DNA of 64,000 nt, from NCBI GenBank assembly GCA_947447525.1, contig CANFJL010000008.1, forward strand, positions 62,001 through 126,000, given 5' to 3'. This document shows, in pieces, positions 34,326-43,238 of this stretch. A program made the position numbers and the translations under genes. The notes under the pieces are model-generated. The model had not been told where the DNA came from. It saw only the letters and a list, made by a program, of their open reading frames with translations, and made no database searches. Positions within the stretch are counted from its first letter, which is position 1. Each line of letters starts with the position of its first letter. This DNA comes from Flavobacteriales bacterium (GTDB taxonomy: Bacteria > Bacteroidota > Bacteroidia > Flavobacteriales_D > Crocinitomicaceae).

Positions 34326-35771
34326 TTAATCGACCTTTACAAAAATGTTTTTTGCTTCGGTAAAGAACCTTAATGCTTCCCATCCGCCTTCTCTTCCAAC
34401 ACCAGATGCTTTTACACCACCGAAAGGCGTTCTAAGATCTCTCACCAACCAGGCATTTATCCAAACAATTCCCATTTCTAATTGGTCTGCAACACGATGT
34501 GCTTTTTTCAAATTTGTCGTCCAAACAGAAGATGCTAAACCATATTTAGTCGAATTTGCCGCCGCAAGGACCTCTTCTTCCGTTTCAAAAACAGAAATAG
34601 TCACTACTGGTCCAAAAATTTCTTCTTGATTCGTACGACAATCATAGGGTAATCCCTCAATGATGGTTGGGGCTAAGTAATATCCTTTATCATAAGGTAC
34701 AGGTAAAAATACTCGATTTCCTCCTGTGCGAATTTGTCCCCCTTCCTCTTTTGCAAGCTGGATGTACGAAAGTACTTTCTCCATGTGTTGCTCAGAAACA
34801 ATAGCACCCAAGTGCGCCTTTGGATCTTGGGGAAAGGAAACAATTGATTTGTTAATTTTTTCAATAAATGCATTTTTGAATTTCTCATAAATACCTTTTT
34901 GTACAAATATTCTAGATCCACACAAGCAAATTTGTCCCTGATTGGCAAAAGAGGAACGAACAGTAGTGGTCAAGGCATCATCAAAATCACAATCGTCAAA
35001 AATAATCGTAGGATTTTTACCGCCCAATTCCAATGAAAGTTTTTTAAACATAGGCGCTGCTGTTCGAGCTATATGTTCGCCAGTTGCTGTTCCACCAGTA
35101 AAAGAAATCGCTTTAACTTTTGGGTGACGCACGATTGCATCTCCGATTTGTGAACCTTTACCGTTTAAGATATTAAGAACTCCAGCGGGCAAACCAGCGT
35201 CAGTTGCAATTTCGCCTAAAAGCGTTGCCGTGTAAGGGGTGATTTCACTAGGTTTTGCTATTACACAATTCCCCGCGGCCAAAGCAGGAGCAATTTTCCA
35301 AGTAAACAAATACAGAGGCAAATTCCATGGTGAAATACATCCTACTATTCCAATGGGTTTTCGTGTGGTATAATTAATCCCAACTCCTTCCATGTAATGA
35401 GACTCTGAAGCAAAATGAAGAATCGCAGTTGCGAAAAAATGGAAATTAGAAACAGCGCGAGGAATATCTACATGACGTGCAAGCGTAATTGGTTTACCAT
35501 TGTCTTTTGATTCTGCTGCAACAAACTCCTCCATTCGTTTTTCAATCCCTTCAGAAAAGCGAATCAAAATTTTACTTCTTTCTTCGCTAGACATCGAGGA
35601 CCAAATAGGAAATGCTGACTCAGCAGCAGTAATTGCAAGGTCTAAATCCTGTTCATCTGAATCTGGTATTAGACAATAAACTTCACCTGTTGAAGGATCA
35701 AAATTGTCAAAATATTTTAAATCCACTGGAGCTAGATATGCGCCATTGATATAGTTGCTTAATTTTTCCAT
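34326..35771 (-). CDS. Aldehyde dehydrogenase, 2-(hydroxy/amino)muconic semialdehyde dehydrogenase-like (ALDH8)
   Basis: 481 residues. The catalytic cysteine is Cys282 in NQGQICLCGSRIFVQ and the general base is in KLSLELGGKNP. SPWNLPLYLFTWKIAPALAAGN and ISFTGGTATGEHIA form the NAD site. The motif around the active cysteine, with CLCGSRIFVQKGIYEKF, is close to that of ALDH8A1 and bacterial AmnC/XylG-type enzymes, which oxidise muconic semialdehydes in tryptophan (kynurenine) or aromatic breakdown. No other pathway gene is adjacent, so the substrate is inferred from family resemblance only. Confidence 0.9.
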   Translation of the reverse strand: MEKLSNYINGAYLAPVDLKYFDNFDPSTGEVYCLIPDSDEQDLDLAITAAESAFPIWSSMSSEERSKILIRFSEGIEKRMEEFVAAESKDNGKPITLARHVDIPRAVSNFHFFATAILHFASESHYMEGVGINYTTRKPIGIVGCISPWNLPLYLFTWKIAPALAAGNCVIAKPSEITPYTATLLGEIATDAGLPAGVLNILNGKGSQIGDAIVRHPKVKAISFTGGTATGEHIARTAAPMFKKLSLELGGKNPTIIFDDCDFDDALTTTVRSSFANQGQICLCGSRIFVQKGIYEKFKNAFIEKINKSIVSFPQDPKAHLGAIVSEQHMEKVLSYIQLAKEEGGQIRTGGNRVFLPVPYDKGYYLAPTIIEGLPYDCRTNQEEIFGPVVTISVFETEEEVLAAANSTKYGLASSVWTTNLKKAHRVADQLEMGIVWINAWLVRDLRTPFGGVKASGVGREGGWEALRFFTEAKNIFVKVD

Positions 35772-35809
35772 TCCTAAATTTATCCTGCAAATTTGAGAAA
35801 AAGAAACTA

Positions 35810-36403
35810 CTAATGCACACTTTCAAGTTCAAATGCTACTTCATTTTTCCTGCCAATCAATTGCCAAGGGGGATTGTAACCAAAATAATATCCTTTTCCT
35901 TTAATTTCAAATCCCTCTCTAAGAAGTGCTTTTTTTAATTCAATAAACCTCTCATTAATCTTTTTGTCGTTTACAAATCCTGAGAAAGTGAGCACTGCTA
36001 GTAGTTTGGGCTCTTGTTTCACAAAGGATATATTTTCATCTATAGGCGTCGGCATAGTGCCTTTAGCATTGCTTTGAGGCACAACAAAAGAAAGTGTTGA
36101 AGCCGAGTCTGCATGATATATAACCGGTGCCGTCATGGCGATTTTTTCATTTGTTTGGTTTTTACCAAAAATATAAGAGGCAATTGTTCTAAAACCTTCA
36201 CTCGATTTTTGATCAAAACTCGATGGTCCTAAATTGGTAGTTGCAAGAAGCATGGCTTCATATTGCCTCAATTCAAAATCTTTATAAGTTTTTACAACTT
36301 CATATTTTGGGGTTTCTATATCACTATTTTTCATGGCACTAATGATTTGGAAAACAAAAAATACAGAAACAATAATTATTAGAGTGAGGAGTACTTTATT
36401 CAT
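35810..36403 (-). CDS. SOUL family heme-binding protein
   Basis: Start chosen at the ATG at 36403, where a membrane anchor begins (MNKVLLTLIIIVSVFFVFQIISAM); a longer reading runs back inside msrA. The 197-residue protein has the SOUL pattern: YEVVKTYKDFELRQYEAMLLATT, the FRTIASYIFGKNQTNEKIAMTAPVI segment, LSFVVPQ, and a late YFGYNPPWQLIGRKNEVAFEL. SOUL/HBP proteins bind heme or porphyrin; the anchor would place it in the periplasm or on the membrane. It overlaps msrA by eight bases, so translation is coupled. Confidence 0.92.
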   Translation of the reverse strand: MNKVLLTLIIIVSVFFVFQIISAMKNSDIETPKYEVVKTYKDFELRQYEAMLLATTNLGPSSFDQKSSEGFRTIASYIFGKNQTNEKIAMTAPVIYHADSASTLSFVVPQSNAKGTMPTPIDENISFVKQEPKLLAVLTFSGFVNDKKINERFIELKKALLREGFEIKGKGYYFGYNPPWQLIGRKNEVAFELESVH

Positions 36404-36995
36404 GGAGAGGAATTTTAGTTTTCTTTTTAAAGGCTTTAATTCTGGGCAGACCAACTGATCTTACATAAGGATTATCAGGATTCAATTTTTCAAAGTCTTG
36501 GTGGTAATATTCGGCTGGATAAAATTTAGAAAAAAGTACTACTTCGGTACTAATATTTGAATGAATTCCTTTTGATTTTAGCTGTTTAATATACGTCCAT
36601 GCCGCTTCTTTTTCAGCCTCATTTTGATAAAAAATTGCAGAACGATATTGCGTACCACGATCTGGCCCTTGTTGATTTTTGGTGGAAGGATCATGCGAAT
36701 CAAAGAAGGCTCTGATTAATTTTTCATAACTCACAAGATGGGGATAATAAACCACTTTTACTGCTTCAGCATGTCCTGTTTTTCCAGAACACACTTGCTC
36801 GTAGGTTGGATTCTTTGTTGACCCTCCCGTATAACCAGATTCGACAGATTTTACGCCTACAATCAATTCAAACAGTGCCTCTGTACACCAAAAACAACCA
36901 CTTGCGAAATAAGCTGTTTTGGTTTCCTTCTTTTGGGAGAACCCAAAGGATTGGAAGAAAATAAAAAATATTAAAAACAAGAATCCCTTTTGCAT
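36396..36995 (-). CDS. msrA: Exported peptide methionine-S-sulfoxide reductase MsrA
   Basis: 199 residues with a signal peptide (1-20, FLFLIFFIFFQSFGFSQ), so it acts in the periplasm. The catalytic motif GCFWC places the active cysteine at residue 34. GYTGG, NPTYEQVCSGKTGHAEAV, FFDSHDPSTKNQQGPDRGTQYRSAIF and YHQDF are all present. It repairs oxidised methionine in exported proteins. A SOUL heme-binding protein overlaps downstream, suggesting a joint answer to oxidant or heme stress; this link is inference. Confidence 0.96.
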   Translation of the reverse strand: MQKGFLFLIFFIFFQSFGFSQKKETKTAYFASGCFWCTEALFELIVGVKSVESGYTGGSTKNPTYEQVCSGKTGHAEAVKVVYYPHLVSYEKLIRAFFDSHDPSTKNQQGPDRGTQYRSAIFYQNEAEKEAAWTYIKQLKSKGIHSNISTEVVLFSKFYPAEYYHQDFEKLNPDNPYVRSVGLPRIKAFKKKTKIPLHE

Positions 36996-37040
36996 ATTAA
37001 ATTAACTAATGAAATTACATTTTGTTCATTTACAAGGTGA

Positions 37041-39815
37041 TTAATAACCACTTATCTTCCCTTTATGCTCCGCCGGGATTCCTTCAATCATCCAAATTGG
37101 TGCTGCTTGATTCATTAAATAATGATCAAAGAATTGTCTCATTCTTATACTTAGGTCAATTTTATTGGGCAAACGCGTTAGATTATGGTCATCTTCATTA
37201 TAATTGAGCAGCCAACAAGGTTTTTCTAAGCGACGCATTCCATTAAAAAGTTCAAGTCCTTGGTACCATGGAACGGAACCATCGGAATCATTCGACATGA
37301 TTAACAGCGGCGTATTTACTTTTGGCAAGTGAAACAAAGGTGAGTTTTCTATATACAATTCAGGTGCTTCCCAAATTGTTTTTCCTATTCTACTTTGAGA
37401 AGATTCATATTGAAACTGACGATTAATTCCTGTGCCCCAGCGAATGCCTCCATAAGCAGAAAACATATTTGCTACGGGAGCCCCAGCCATTGCTGCAGCA
37501 TAACGATTTGTCATTGTGATAACTTGTGCCGTTTGATAGCCTCCCCAACTTTGACCTTGAAGTCCCATTTTTGTAGAATCAATTGGAAAATTCTTTAGTA
37601 AATAATCCGTTCCACTCATAATTGCATTGTAAGCTGATTTTGCTGGATGTCCTAATTTATAGCGAATGTCAGGCACAAAAACGAGATAACCAGCTGAGGC
37701 ATATTCCGTAATATTTATGGTACTTGCGGAAGGTTTTGGCGTGATGTGATTGTGCAAGGTAGCTGCATTTAATTCATAATAATAAATCAATAAAGGATAT
37801 TTTTTATCGGGAGAATAATCTTCAGGTTTGTAGAGTAGTCCCTCTAATTGAGTCCCATCATAAGATTGCCACTTCAATAAAGAAACAGTAGCCCAATTAT
37901 AGTCTTTTTGCTGAGGATTGGTATGCGTAATCGTTTGCTCCTTATTGAAATTTGAATCTAATACCATGAGTTCAGGATACTCAATAAGTGTCATTTTTTT
38001 TAATACTATCCGTTCGCTATTTTTAGATCTGGTGCAATAATTTATTAGAAATGGGCCTTCATATACTAACTTAAAATCTCTATGGCCATCATGAGAAAAA
38101 AGTTGATGGATGCTAGAAGTTTTCGTTTTTAAATCAAACCCTTGAATATAGTTGTTCACCCAATCCAAATACAAACTATCGGTAGACCATTTTTTAATTC
38201 TAAACTCAATTTGATTCTTCTTGCCTTCAAAATCAGTCAAACAAGTTAAGGTATTGGTTGAAATTACATACTCCCAAACATCATATTCACTGGTCAATAC
38301 CAAGGTGTCTTCCCCTTTCATAAATTCAATACCGGAAATTGGTCCGGGACATTGAGCCTGTCCATTAACATCTTCTTGCCAAACAACATCTTTTGCTTGA
38401 CAGGTAATACATTTAGAAGTATTGAAAGTGCTATCCCATAAATAAAACTGTTGCTGCGTTGGGTTGTAAAAACCAAAATATCGACCACTTGGTGATAGAT
38501 CTCCTTGAAATAAGGCCGCTTTTTGTAAAAGAATAGATTTACCCGTTAGTAAATTCACGCTGTAATAATCCGTTAAAGCAGGTATTTTCCATTGAGCCTC
38601 TATGGAATAAGGCGCTTGAACTTCACCTAATACGAAATTTCTATTCCAATCTTTACTAGGCAAAATAAGGGATAATGTATCATTACTTATTTGATTTACC
38701 TCAGCACTTTGAATATCTAAAGAATATAAATCATTTTTTTTCAATGTTTCCTTAAGTTCAACCAATTGTTGTGATTGAAGATGTTCATCTCTGTAATGCC
38801 AAATATCAAGGTTCACTTTTTCACTTGCCAAGAGGGTGTCTTTAATTTCTGCTTTGACGCGATCAGCAACTCCAAAAAAGAGATGTGAACCATCAGAGGA
38901 GAATTGCAAGTTTCTAAATTCACTTATTCCTTTTCCGAAAGGCAATTTTGTTGAACTCGTATCACCCAATTGAATGAATTGCGAGCGATTGGAACTGTTT
39001 TCGTAGAGATAAAGATTAAATTGCTTTGTTTTTGCAGTGTCTACAGAATTCAAAAATGCTATATGAGATTTATCAAAATTCCAAACGGGCAATTGATACA
39101 TAGTCCGAGAGGGAAAATCAATTTTATTTTTGGAAGAAAAATTATAAATATGTAATTCGAATGAATCTTTTTTCACTTTTTGATGTGAAATCCATGCCAA
39201 TTCTTCACCATCATCGGAGAAGTTGAAGTTGGTGGCTTGTTTCGCAGTAAATTCAATTTGAATAGAATTATTCAAGACTTTTAAATCAAAGCCATCAGTT
39301 TTAACAGGAGGTTCGGGCTTTTTCCAAAAGAAAAATTTGCATTTTTTTGCAGTTGAAGACGCTGCAACTTCCTCCTGAGTAAAGGCAATCCTTCCACCAT
39401 GTTCAGCAACTTTATATTGTTTGATTTTTGGAACGGATAACTTTTCCAAGGAAGATAAATCAATAATTAACAAAGAATCTTTAGGCCATTTTTTCTTATC
39501 AATTTTATTTAATTCACACTTCCTCAAAGTATCAAAACCTGGGGTTATTTTAATTAAAAGTAATTTACTGTCTGCGTTAAATTTTGGATCTTTTCCACGA
39601 AAAACAGTATCAGATTTTTGGGTATTGATATTGAAATAACAAACAAAACCATCGCCAATTAGAGGACTAGTTTCATAAGCAATCCAGACCCCATCATTGG
39701 AAATTTGTTGTTTTTCAATTTTATTCCATTGGTAATAGGCATTGTGGTCAATGATTTTTTTCTGAGCCAATAGACAAACGGGAAATAATAGCAGAAGTAA
39801 TAATAATTTTTTCAC
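37041..39815 (-). CDS. Secreted S9 family (prolyl oligopeptidase-like) serine peptidase
   Basis: A GTG at 39815 is chosen as the start: it begins a clean signal peptide (KKLLLLLLLFPVCLLAQ) and sits one base beyond the transporter stop codon. The 924 residues comprise a degenerate beta-propeller (to about 640) and an alpha/beta hydrolase domain. Ser756 lies in GQSWGG, the acid is in SNDSDGSVPW, and His lies in NEDDHNL. It probably cleaves peptides in the periplasm or outside the cell. It ends a five-gene minus-strand unit starting with the methyltransferase at 43133. Confidence 0.88.
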   Translation of the reverse strand: MKKLLLLLLLFPVCLLAQKKIIDHNAYYQWNKIEKQQISNDGVWIAYETSPLIGDGFVCYFNINTQKSDTVFRGKDPKFNADSKLLLIKITPGFDTLRKCELNKIDKKKWPKDSLLIIDLSSLEKLSVPKIKQYKVAEHGGRIAFTQEEVAASSTAKKCKFFFWKKPEPPVKTDGFDLKVLNNSIQIEFTAKQATNFNFSDDGEELAWISHQKVKKDSFELHIYNFSSKNKIDFPSRTMYQLPVWNFDKSHIAFLNSVDTAKTKQFNLYLYENSSNRSQFIQLGDTSSTKLPFGKGISEFRNLQFSSDGSHLFFGVADRVKAEIKDTLLASEKVNLDIWHYRDEHLQSQQLVELKETLKKNDLYSLDIQSAEVNQISNDTLSLILPSKDWNRNFVLGEVQAPYSIEAQWKIPALTDYYSVNLLTGKSILLQKAALFQGDLSPSGRYFGFYNPTQQQFYLWDSTFNTSKCITCQAKDVVWQEDVNGQAQCPGPISGIEFMKGEDTLVLTSEYDVWEYVISTNTLTCLTDFEGKKNQIEFRIKKWSTDSLYLDWVNNYIQGFDLKTKTSSIHQLFSHDGHRDFKLVYEGPFLINYCTRSKNSERIVLKKMTLIEYPELMVLDSNFNKEQTITHTNPQQKDYNWATVSLLKWQSYDGTQLEGLLYKPEDYSPDKKYPLLIYYYELNAATLHNHITPKPSASTINITEYASAGYLVFVPDIRYKLGHPAKSAYNAIMSGTDYLLKNFPIDSTKMGLQGQSWGGYQTAQVITMTNRYAAAMAGAPVANMFSAYGGIRWGTGINRQFQYESSQSRIGKTIWEAPELYIENSPLFHLPKVNTPLLIMSNDSDGSVPWYQGLELFNGMRRLEKPCWLLNYNEDDHNLTRLPNKIDLSIRMRQFFDHYLMNQAAPIWMIEGIPAEHKGKISGY

Positions 39816-39816
39816 A

Positions 39817-40722
39817 TCATTTATTTTTAAAATTAGCAAAATACACCCCAATAAAAATAACAAGCATAAGCATAATTTTTATGCCTGTTATCACCGAAGC
39901 ATAATTCTCGGACCATCCAATAGAAGCGAACAAAATAGTAAAGAAAATAACCATTACTGGCTGAGCATAAATATAAGTACTTGATGCAGTTGGCGACAAA
40001 TAGCGCAGGCCATACATCGTTAATAGATAAGTAAAAAAAGTAACTCCGACAATCACATACACAATCTTCCAAATAAATTCAACTGGGATTTGCATAAAAT
40101 TGGTAGCCAAAGTTTCTGGAATTGTGGGTGGGAAAATTAAGACAAATCCTAAACCAAAGGTAAATACCCAGGTTATAACGGTCAAGGGTTTATATTTACT
40201 CATTAGTGGTTTTGCAATGACTAGATATATGGCATAACTCAAGGAATTTAACACTAAAAATACATCTCCTAAAATAGAGCCACTTGAAGTTACGGCGCTA
40301 TTCATAGTAAGCGCTATTGTGCCTGAAGCACCTAAAAAGATTCCAAAAGATTGAAGTAAAGAGATTTTTTCTTTTCGAAGGAAATAGGATAGAATAACGA
40401 CCATAATTGGATTAAATGCCATTATGATTCCTGCGTTAAATGCAGAGGAAAGGTGCAGTCCGTGGAAAAAGAACAATTGATTGATAGCTACACCAAATAA
40501 TCCACAAGCAGCTAATAATCCAATGTCTTTTTTGAGAATCTTTTCAAAATAAAAAAACCGATAAAGGACCCAAAAAAGAAGACAGGCGCCACTTACCCTC
40601 AACAATATAAAAACAGTTGGGGTCAAATACAAAGGCATGACGCCTTTTGCGAGAATATGACTTGCTGCATATAAGAGATTGACAATAAATAAGGCCAAAT
40701 GTGCTTTCCAGACAGACTTCAT
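39817..40722 (-). CDS. EamA/DMT family transporter
   Basis: The start at 40722 gives an ATGA overlap with the preceding stop codon; an ATG six residues earlier is also possible. The 301-residue protein has ten hydrophobic helices in two EamA halves. The first half holds AASHILAKGVMPLYLTPTVFILLRVSGACLLF, and the second is repeated from about residue 145. NAGIIMAFNPIMVVILSYFLRKEKI is the usual end of the first half. Family members export amino acids, nucleotides or related metabolites; the substrate is not evident. It is coupled to the Sufu-like gene before it and the S9 peptidase after it. Confidence 0.9.
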   Translation of the reverse strand: MKSVWKAHLALFIVNLLYAASHILAKGVMPLYLTPTVFILLRVSGACLLFWVLYRFFYFEKILKKDIGLLAACGLFGVAINQLFFFHGLHLSSAFNAGIIMAFNPIMVVILSYFLRKEKISLLQSFGIFLGASGTIALTMNSAVTSSGSILGDVFLVLNSLSYAIYLVIAKPLMSKYKPLTVITWVFTFGLGFVLIFPPTIPETLATNFMQIPVEFIWKIVYVIVGVTFFTYLLTMYGLRYLSPTASSTYIYAQPVMVIFFTILFASIGWSENYASVITGIKIMLMLVIFIGVYFANFKNK

Positions 40723-41330
40723 TTTCCGAAAAATTTCCATTGTCTTTTCAAAACAGAACTTCTAAAATCATCCAGTTTTTCTGTTACACCTTGGTGCTTA
40801 AACTTATCCAACAATTTAAGTGTTCCTTTTCCTTGTTTATAATCCATTTCGTCTGAAAAAATTGGAATAAGTGCCAAAAATCTAATCGTCTTTTCTTCCA
40901 AAGTAATCGGCGTTAAAAATTTTGATAATGCTATTGGATTCGAGATAATGAAATGATTTTGAAGCATGGTACTAGAGAGGCTTTTCATTTCTTTTCCGCA
41001 TGGCAGTGTGTGCCCATTTCCCAACCAAGTTTCTTTTTCAATTACATATTTCTTAATTCTTTCTAGCCAAATAAAAACCCAATTCATTGACGGATTATCG
41101 AGCGCTGAACTGTCCCAATAACTGGGTAAATAAAAATAAATTTCATTAAATTCTTCCCCTACATGCTTTTCATGCACACGCATCTTAAAATCAGAAAGGT
41201 TATTGGTGAGTAAGACACTTCCTGAAAATTGAATTGAATCTATCAGAATAAAGTCACCGTAATCATTGTGAAGTTCTTTTATATGATTTGCGTGAAAACG
41301 CGTTTCTAATTCTTTTAATAATGTATGCAT
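40719..41330 (-). CDS. Suppressor-of-fused (Sufu) domain-like protein
   Basis: 203 residues, no signal peptide. The middle (EIYFYLPSYWDSSALDNPSMNWVFIWLERIKKYVIEKETWLGNGHTLPCG) resembles bacterial proteins annotated as Sufu-domain: a YxxLPxxW element, a WxxxWLxRIxKxVxEKxTW helix and a GHTLPxG motif. Such proteins are often immunity or chaperone-like factors in bacteria; their function is poorly known. The C terminus is helical and basic. The call rests on motif memory, so a different family remains possible. It lies 18 bases after the di-haem peroxidase gene and overlaps the transporter gene. Confidence 0.6.
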   Translation of the reverse strand: MHTLLKELETRFHANHIKELHNDYGDFILIDSIQFSGSVLLTNNLSDFKMRVHEKHVGEEFNEIYFYLPSYWDSSALDNPSMNWVFIWLERIKKYVIEKETWLGNGHTLPCGKEMKSLSSTMLQNHFIISNPIALSKFLTPITLEEKTIRFLALIPIFSDEMDYKQGKGTLKLLDKFKHQGVTEKLDDFRSSVLKRQWKFFGK

Positions 41331-41348
41331 TTGGTAAAGATAATCTTG

Positions 41349-42353
41349 CTATTGGAATGGAGGTAAAATAAAATCCTTCTTCTGATTAAAATTGACCGTA
41401 TAACTGGTATCCGTCAAGGAACATAAAAAAGAAATAAGGTCTGTTTTATTTTGATGCGAAATCCGAAACGGATGTATTTTTTTATCTTGATTTACCCCTT
41501 TATTTCCGCCTTGGCTATAATGAGATACTACTGCTTCTAGGGTCTGTAAAGATCCATCATGCATATAGGGAAAAGTCAATTCAACATTTCTCAAAGAAGG
41601 AATTTTAAACTTTCCGATATCTTTATTATTACTCGTAATTCTATAACGACCTTTATCCTTGCCATATATTTTATACAAGCCATTATTGGCCGTTTCAAAA
41701 GTAGTAAACAAGGGAGGAGGATGACATCCTATACAAGCAAAATCATTACTAAACAGTTTTAATCCTCTTTTAGCTGAAGCTGAAAGAGCATCTTTGTCTC
41801 CTGCCATATAAAGATCGTACTTAGATTTTGTTGAAAATAAAGAGCGTTCAAACGCTGACAAACTTCTTGTCAATACCCACGCATCAAATGGACGATCATA
41901 TACTTCCTTTGCGGCATTAGCGTAAAAGGGAATCCGAGCAAGTTTTTTAATTAATTTGGGTAAATCATTGCCCATTTCTCTATGATCTTTTAAAGGAACT
42001 AGCGCTTGCATTTCAAGCGTTGGAACCTGTCCGTCATACATTAATGTAGGGGAGAAACTTACATTTAATAAGGAAGGAGCATTCCGAAAAGCGGTACGCC
42101 CGTATACTCCTCGACTTAGCTTTTTTCGATCTGTGAAGGCGAAAGCTACTTGGTGACAAGAAGCGCAAGAAATGGAATTGTTGATAGACAAGCGTTTGTC
42201 AAAAAATAACTTTTTTCCTAAGGCTATGGCTTCCAATGAAGCATTTGTGCGGGTTGAAATTGTGTATTTATTTCCAGGATGACAAGAGTGAAAGCAAAGG
42301 GCGAAACCAATTATAAAGGCACCTATTGAGTATAAATACTTTAATTTTTTCAT
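41349..42353 (-). CDS. Di-haem cytochrome c peroxidase (CCP/MauG family)
   Basis: 334 residues with an N-terminal hydrophobic segment (about 8-24), so it is exported and may be anchored. Two haem c sites are visible: CASCH at residues 63-67 and CIGCH at 207-211. The intervening RNAPSLLNVSFSPTLMYDGQVPTLEMQALVPLKDHREMG and later IPSLRNVELTFPYMHDGSLQTLEAVV are CCP/MauG signatures. Such enzymes reduce hydrogen peroxide using electrons from small cytochromes, or modify proteins oxidatively. It follows the methyltransferase by six bases in a tight minus-strand unit. Confidence 0.94.
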   Translation of the reverse strand: MKKLKYLYSIGAFIIGFALCFHSCHPGNKYTISTRTNASLEAIALGKKLFFDKRLSINNSISCASCHQVAFAFTDRKKLSRGVYGRTAFRNAPSLLNVSFSPTLMYDGQVPTLEMQALVPLKDHREMGNDLPKLIKKLARIPFYANAAKEVYDRPFDAWVLTRSLSAFERSLFSTKSKYDLYMAGDKDALSASAKRGLKLFSNDFACIGCHPPPLFTTFETANNGLYKIYGKDKGRYRITSNNKDIGKFKIPSLRNVELTFPYMHDGSLQTLEAVVSHYSQGGNKGVNQDKKIHPFRISHQNKTDLISFLCSLTDTSYTVNFNQKKDFILPPFQ

Positions 42354-42359
42354 CTCCGC

Positions 42360-43133
42360 TTATACCTTTCTGGCAATGTAGAGCATTTCATCTTGTGAGA
42401 TACAAAAAGAAGCAATTTGTTCGCTGCTGTAATGCTGTTTAATGTCAAATACATCAACTTGAAATCCTGCTTTCTCTAACCATTGTGGATAATCCCTACC
42501 AAACAATCGCACATGATCATATTGCCAGAAATGGATTTCTCTTTGTTCGGGAGAAGTAATACTAGAGTCCTCATAAGTTACCTCTCGGGTCATGTCTTGA
42601 GGAACTTGCATTATTGCCCAAGCTCCTGGCTTCATTACTCTATAGAATTCTTTCATGCATTTTATCGGATCATCAACATGCTCCATCACATGATTGCAAA
42701 ATAAAACATCAAAACGATTGGATTCTAATGGAATATCATGAACGTCAAAATGCATGTCTGCAATCGGAGACATTAAATCTGCCGTGAGATACTCTAAGTT
42801 TTTTTGCTTTTTGAATTTATGAAGAAAACACTGTTCCGGAGCAATATGAAGTACTGATAATTTTTCAGCAGTGAAAAAATTAGATTCTTTGGTCAGATAA
42901 AGCCACATCAATCGGTGTCTTTCAAGGGTTAAATCATAAGGACAAAGAACATTTTCTCTGTGTGCTACATTAGAACCGTAGGACAAAAATTTAGAAAATG
43001 ATTTTTCACAAACTGGACATTTTACTTGATCGCCTTTATACAATAAGGGTGCAAATACTTTAAAGATATAACTCAAACGAATGAGCATAGGTCTTGGAAG
43101 CTTATTGATTAAAAACTTGTATAATTTTTTCAC
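42360..43133 (-). CDS. Class I SAM-dependent methyltransferase with N-terminal zinc-knuckle motif
   Basis: 257 residues starting at a GTG at 43133. A CPVC (Cys39, Cys42) and a later CPYD suggest a small metal-binding knuckle. The methyltransferase part has a weakened motif I (VLHIAPEQCFLHKF), FDVHDIPLESNRFDVLFCNHVMEHVDDPIKCMKEFYRVMKPGAWAIMQVP, and the SAM-dependent Methyltransf_11 pattern. Substrate unknown; proteins of this build often act on sugars or cofactors in surface glycan pathways. It is the first gene of the five-gene unit ending with the S9 peptidase. Confidence 0.85.
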   Translation of the reverse strand: MKKLYKFLINKLPRPMLIRLSYIFKVFAPLLYKGDQVKCPVCEKSFSKFLSYGSNVAHRENVLCPYDLTLERHRLMWLYLTKESNFFTAEKLSVLHIAPEQCFLHKFKKQKNLEYLTADLMSPIADMHFDVHDIPLESNRFDVLFCNHVMEHVDDPIKCMKEFYRVMKPGAWAIMQVPQDMTREVTYEDSSITSPEQREIHFWQYDHVRLFGRDYPQWLEKAGFQVDVFDIKQHYSSEQIASFCISQDEMLYIARKV

Positions 43134-43238
43134 AGCGTAAATTTAACGAAAAAGAGCGGAGATTGTTTAAATTGATTTGATTCGACTGGAACAAATTCGC
43201 CAATCACGATTTACTAGTATCTTTATCAAAAAAATAAA

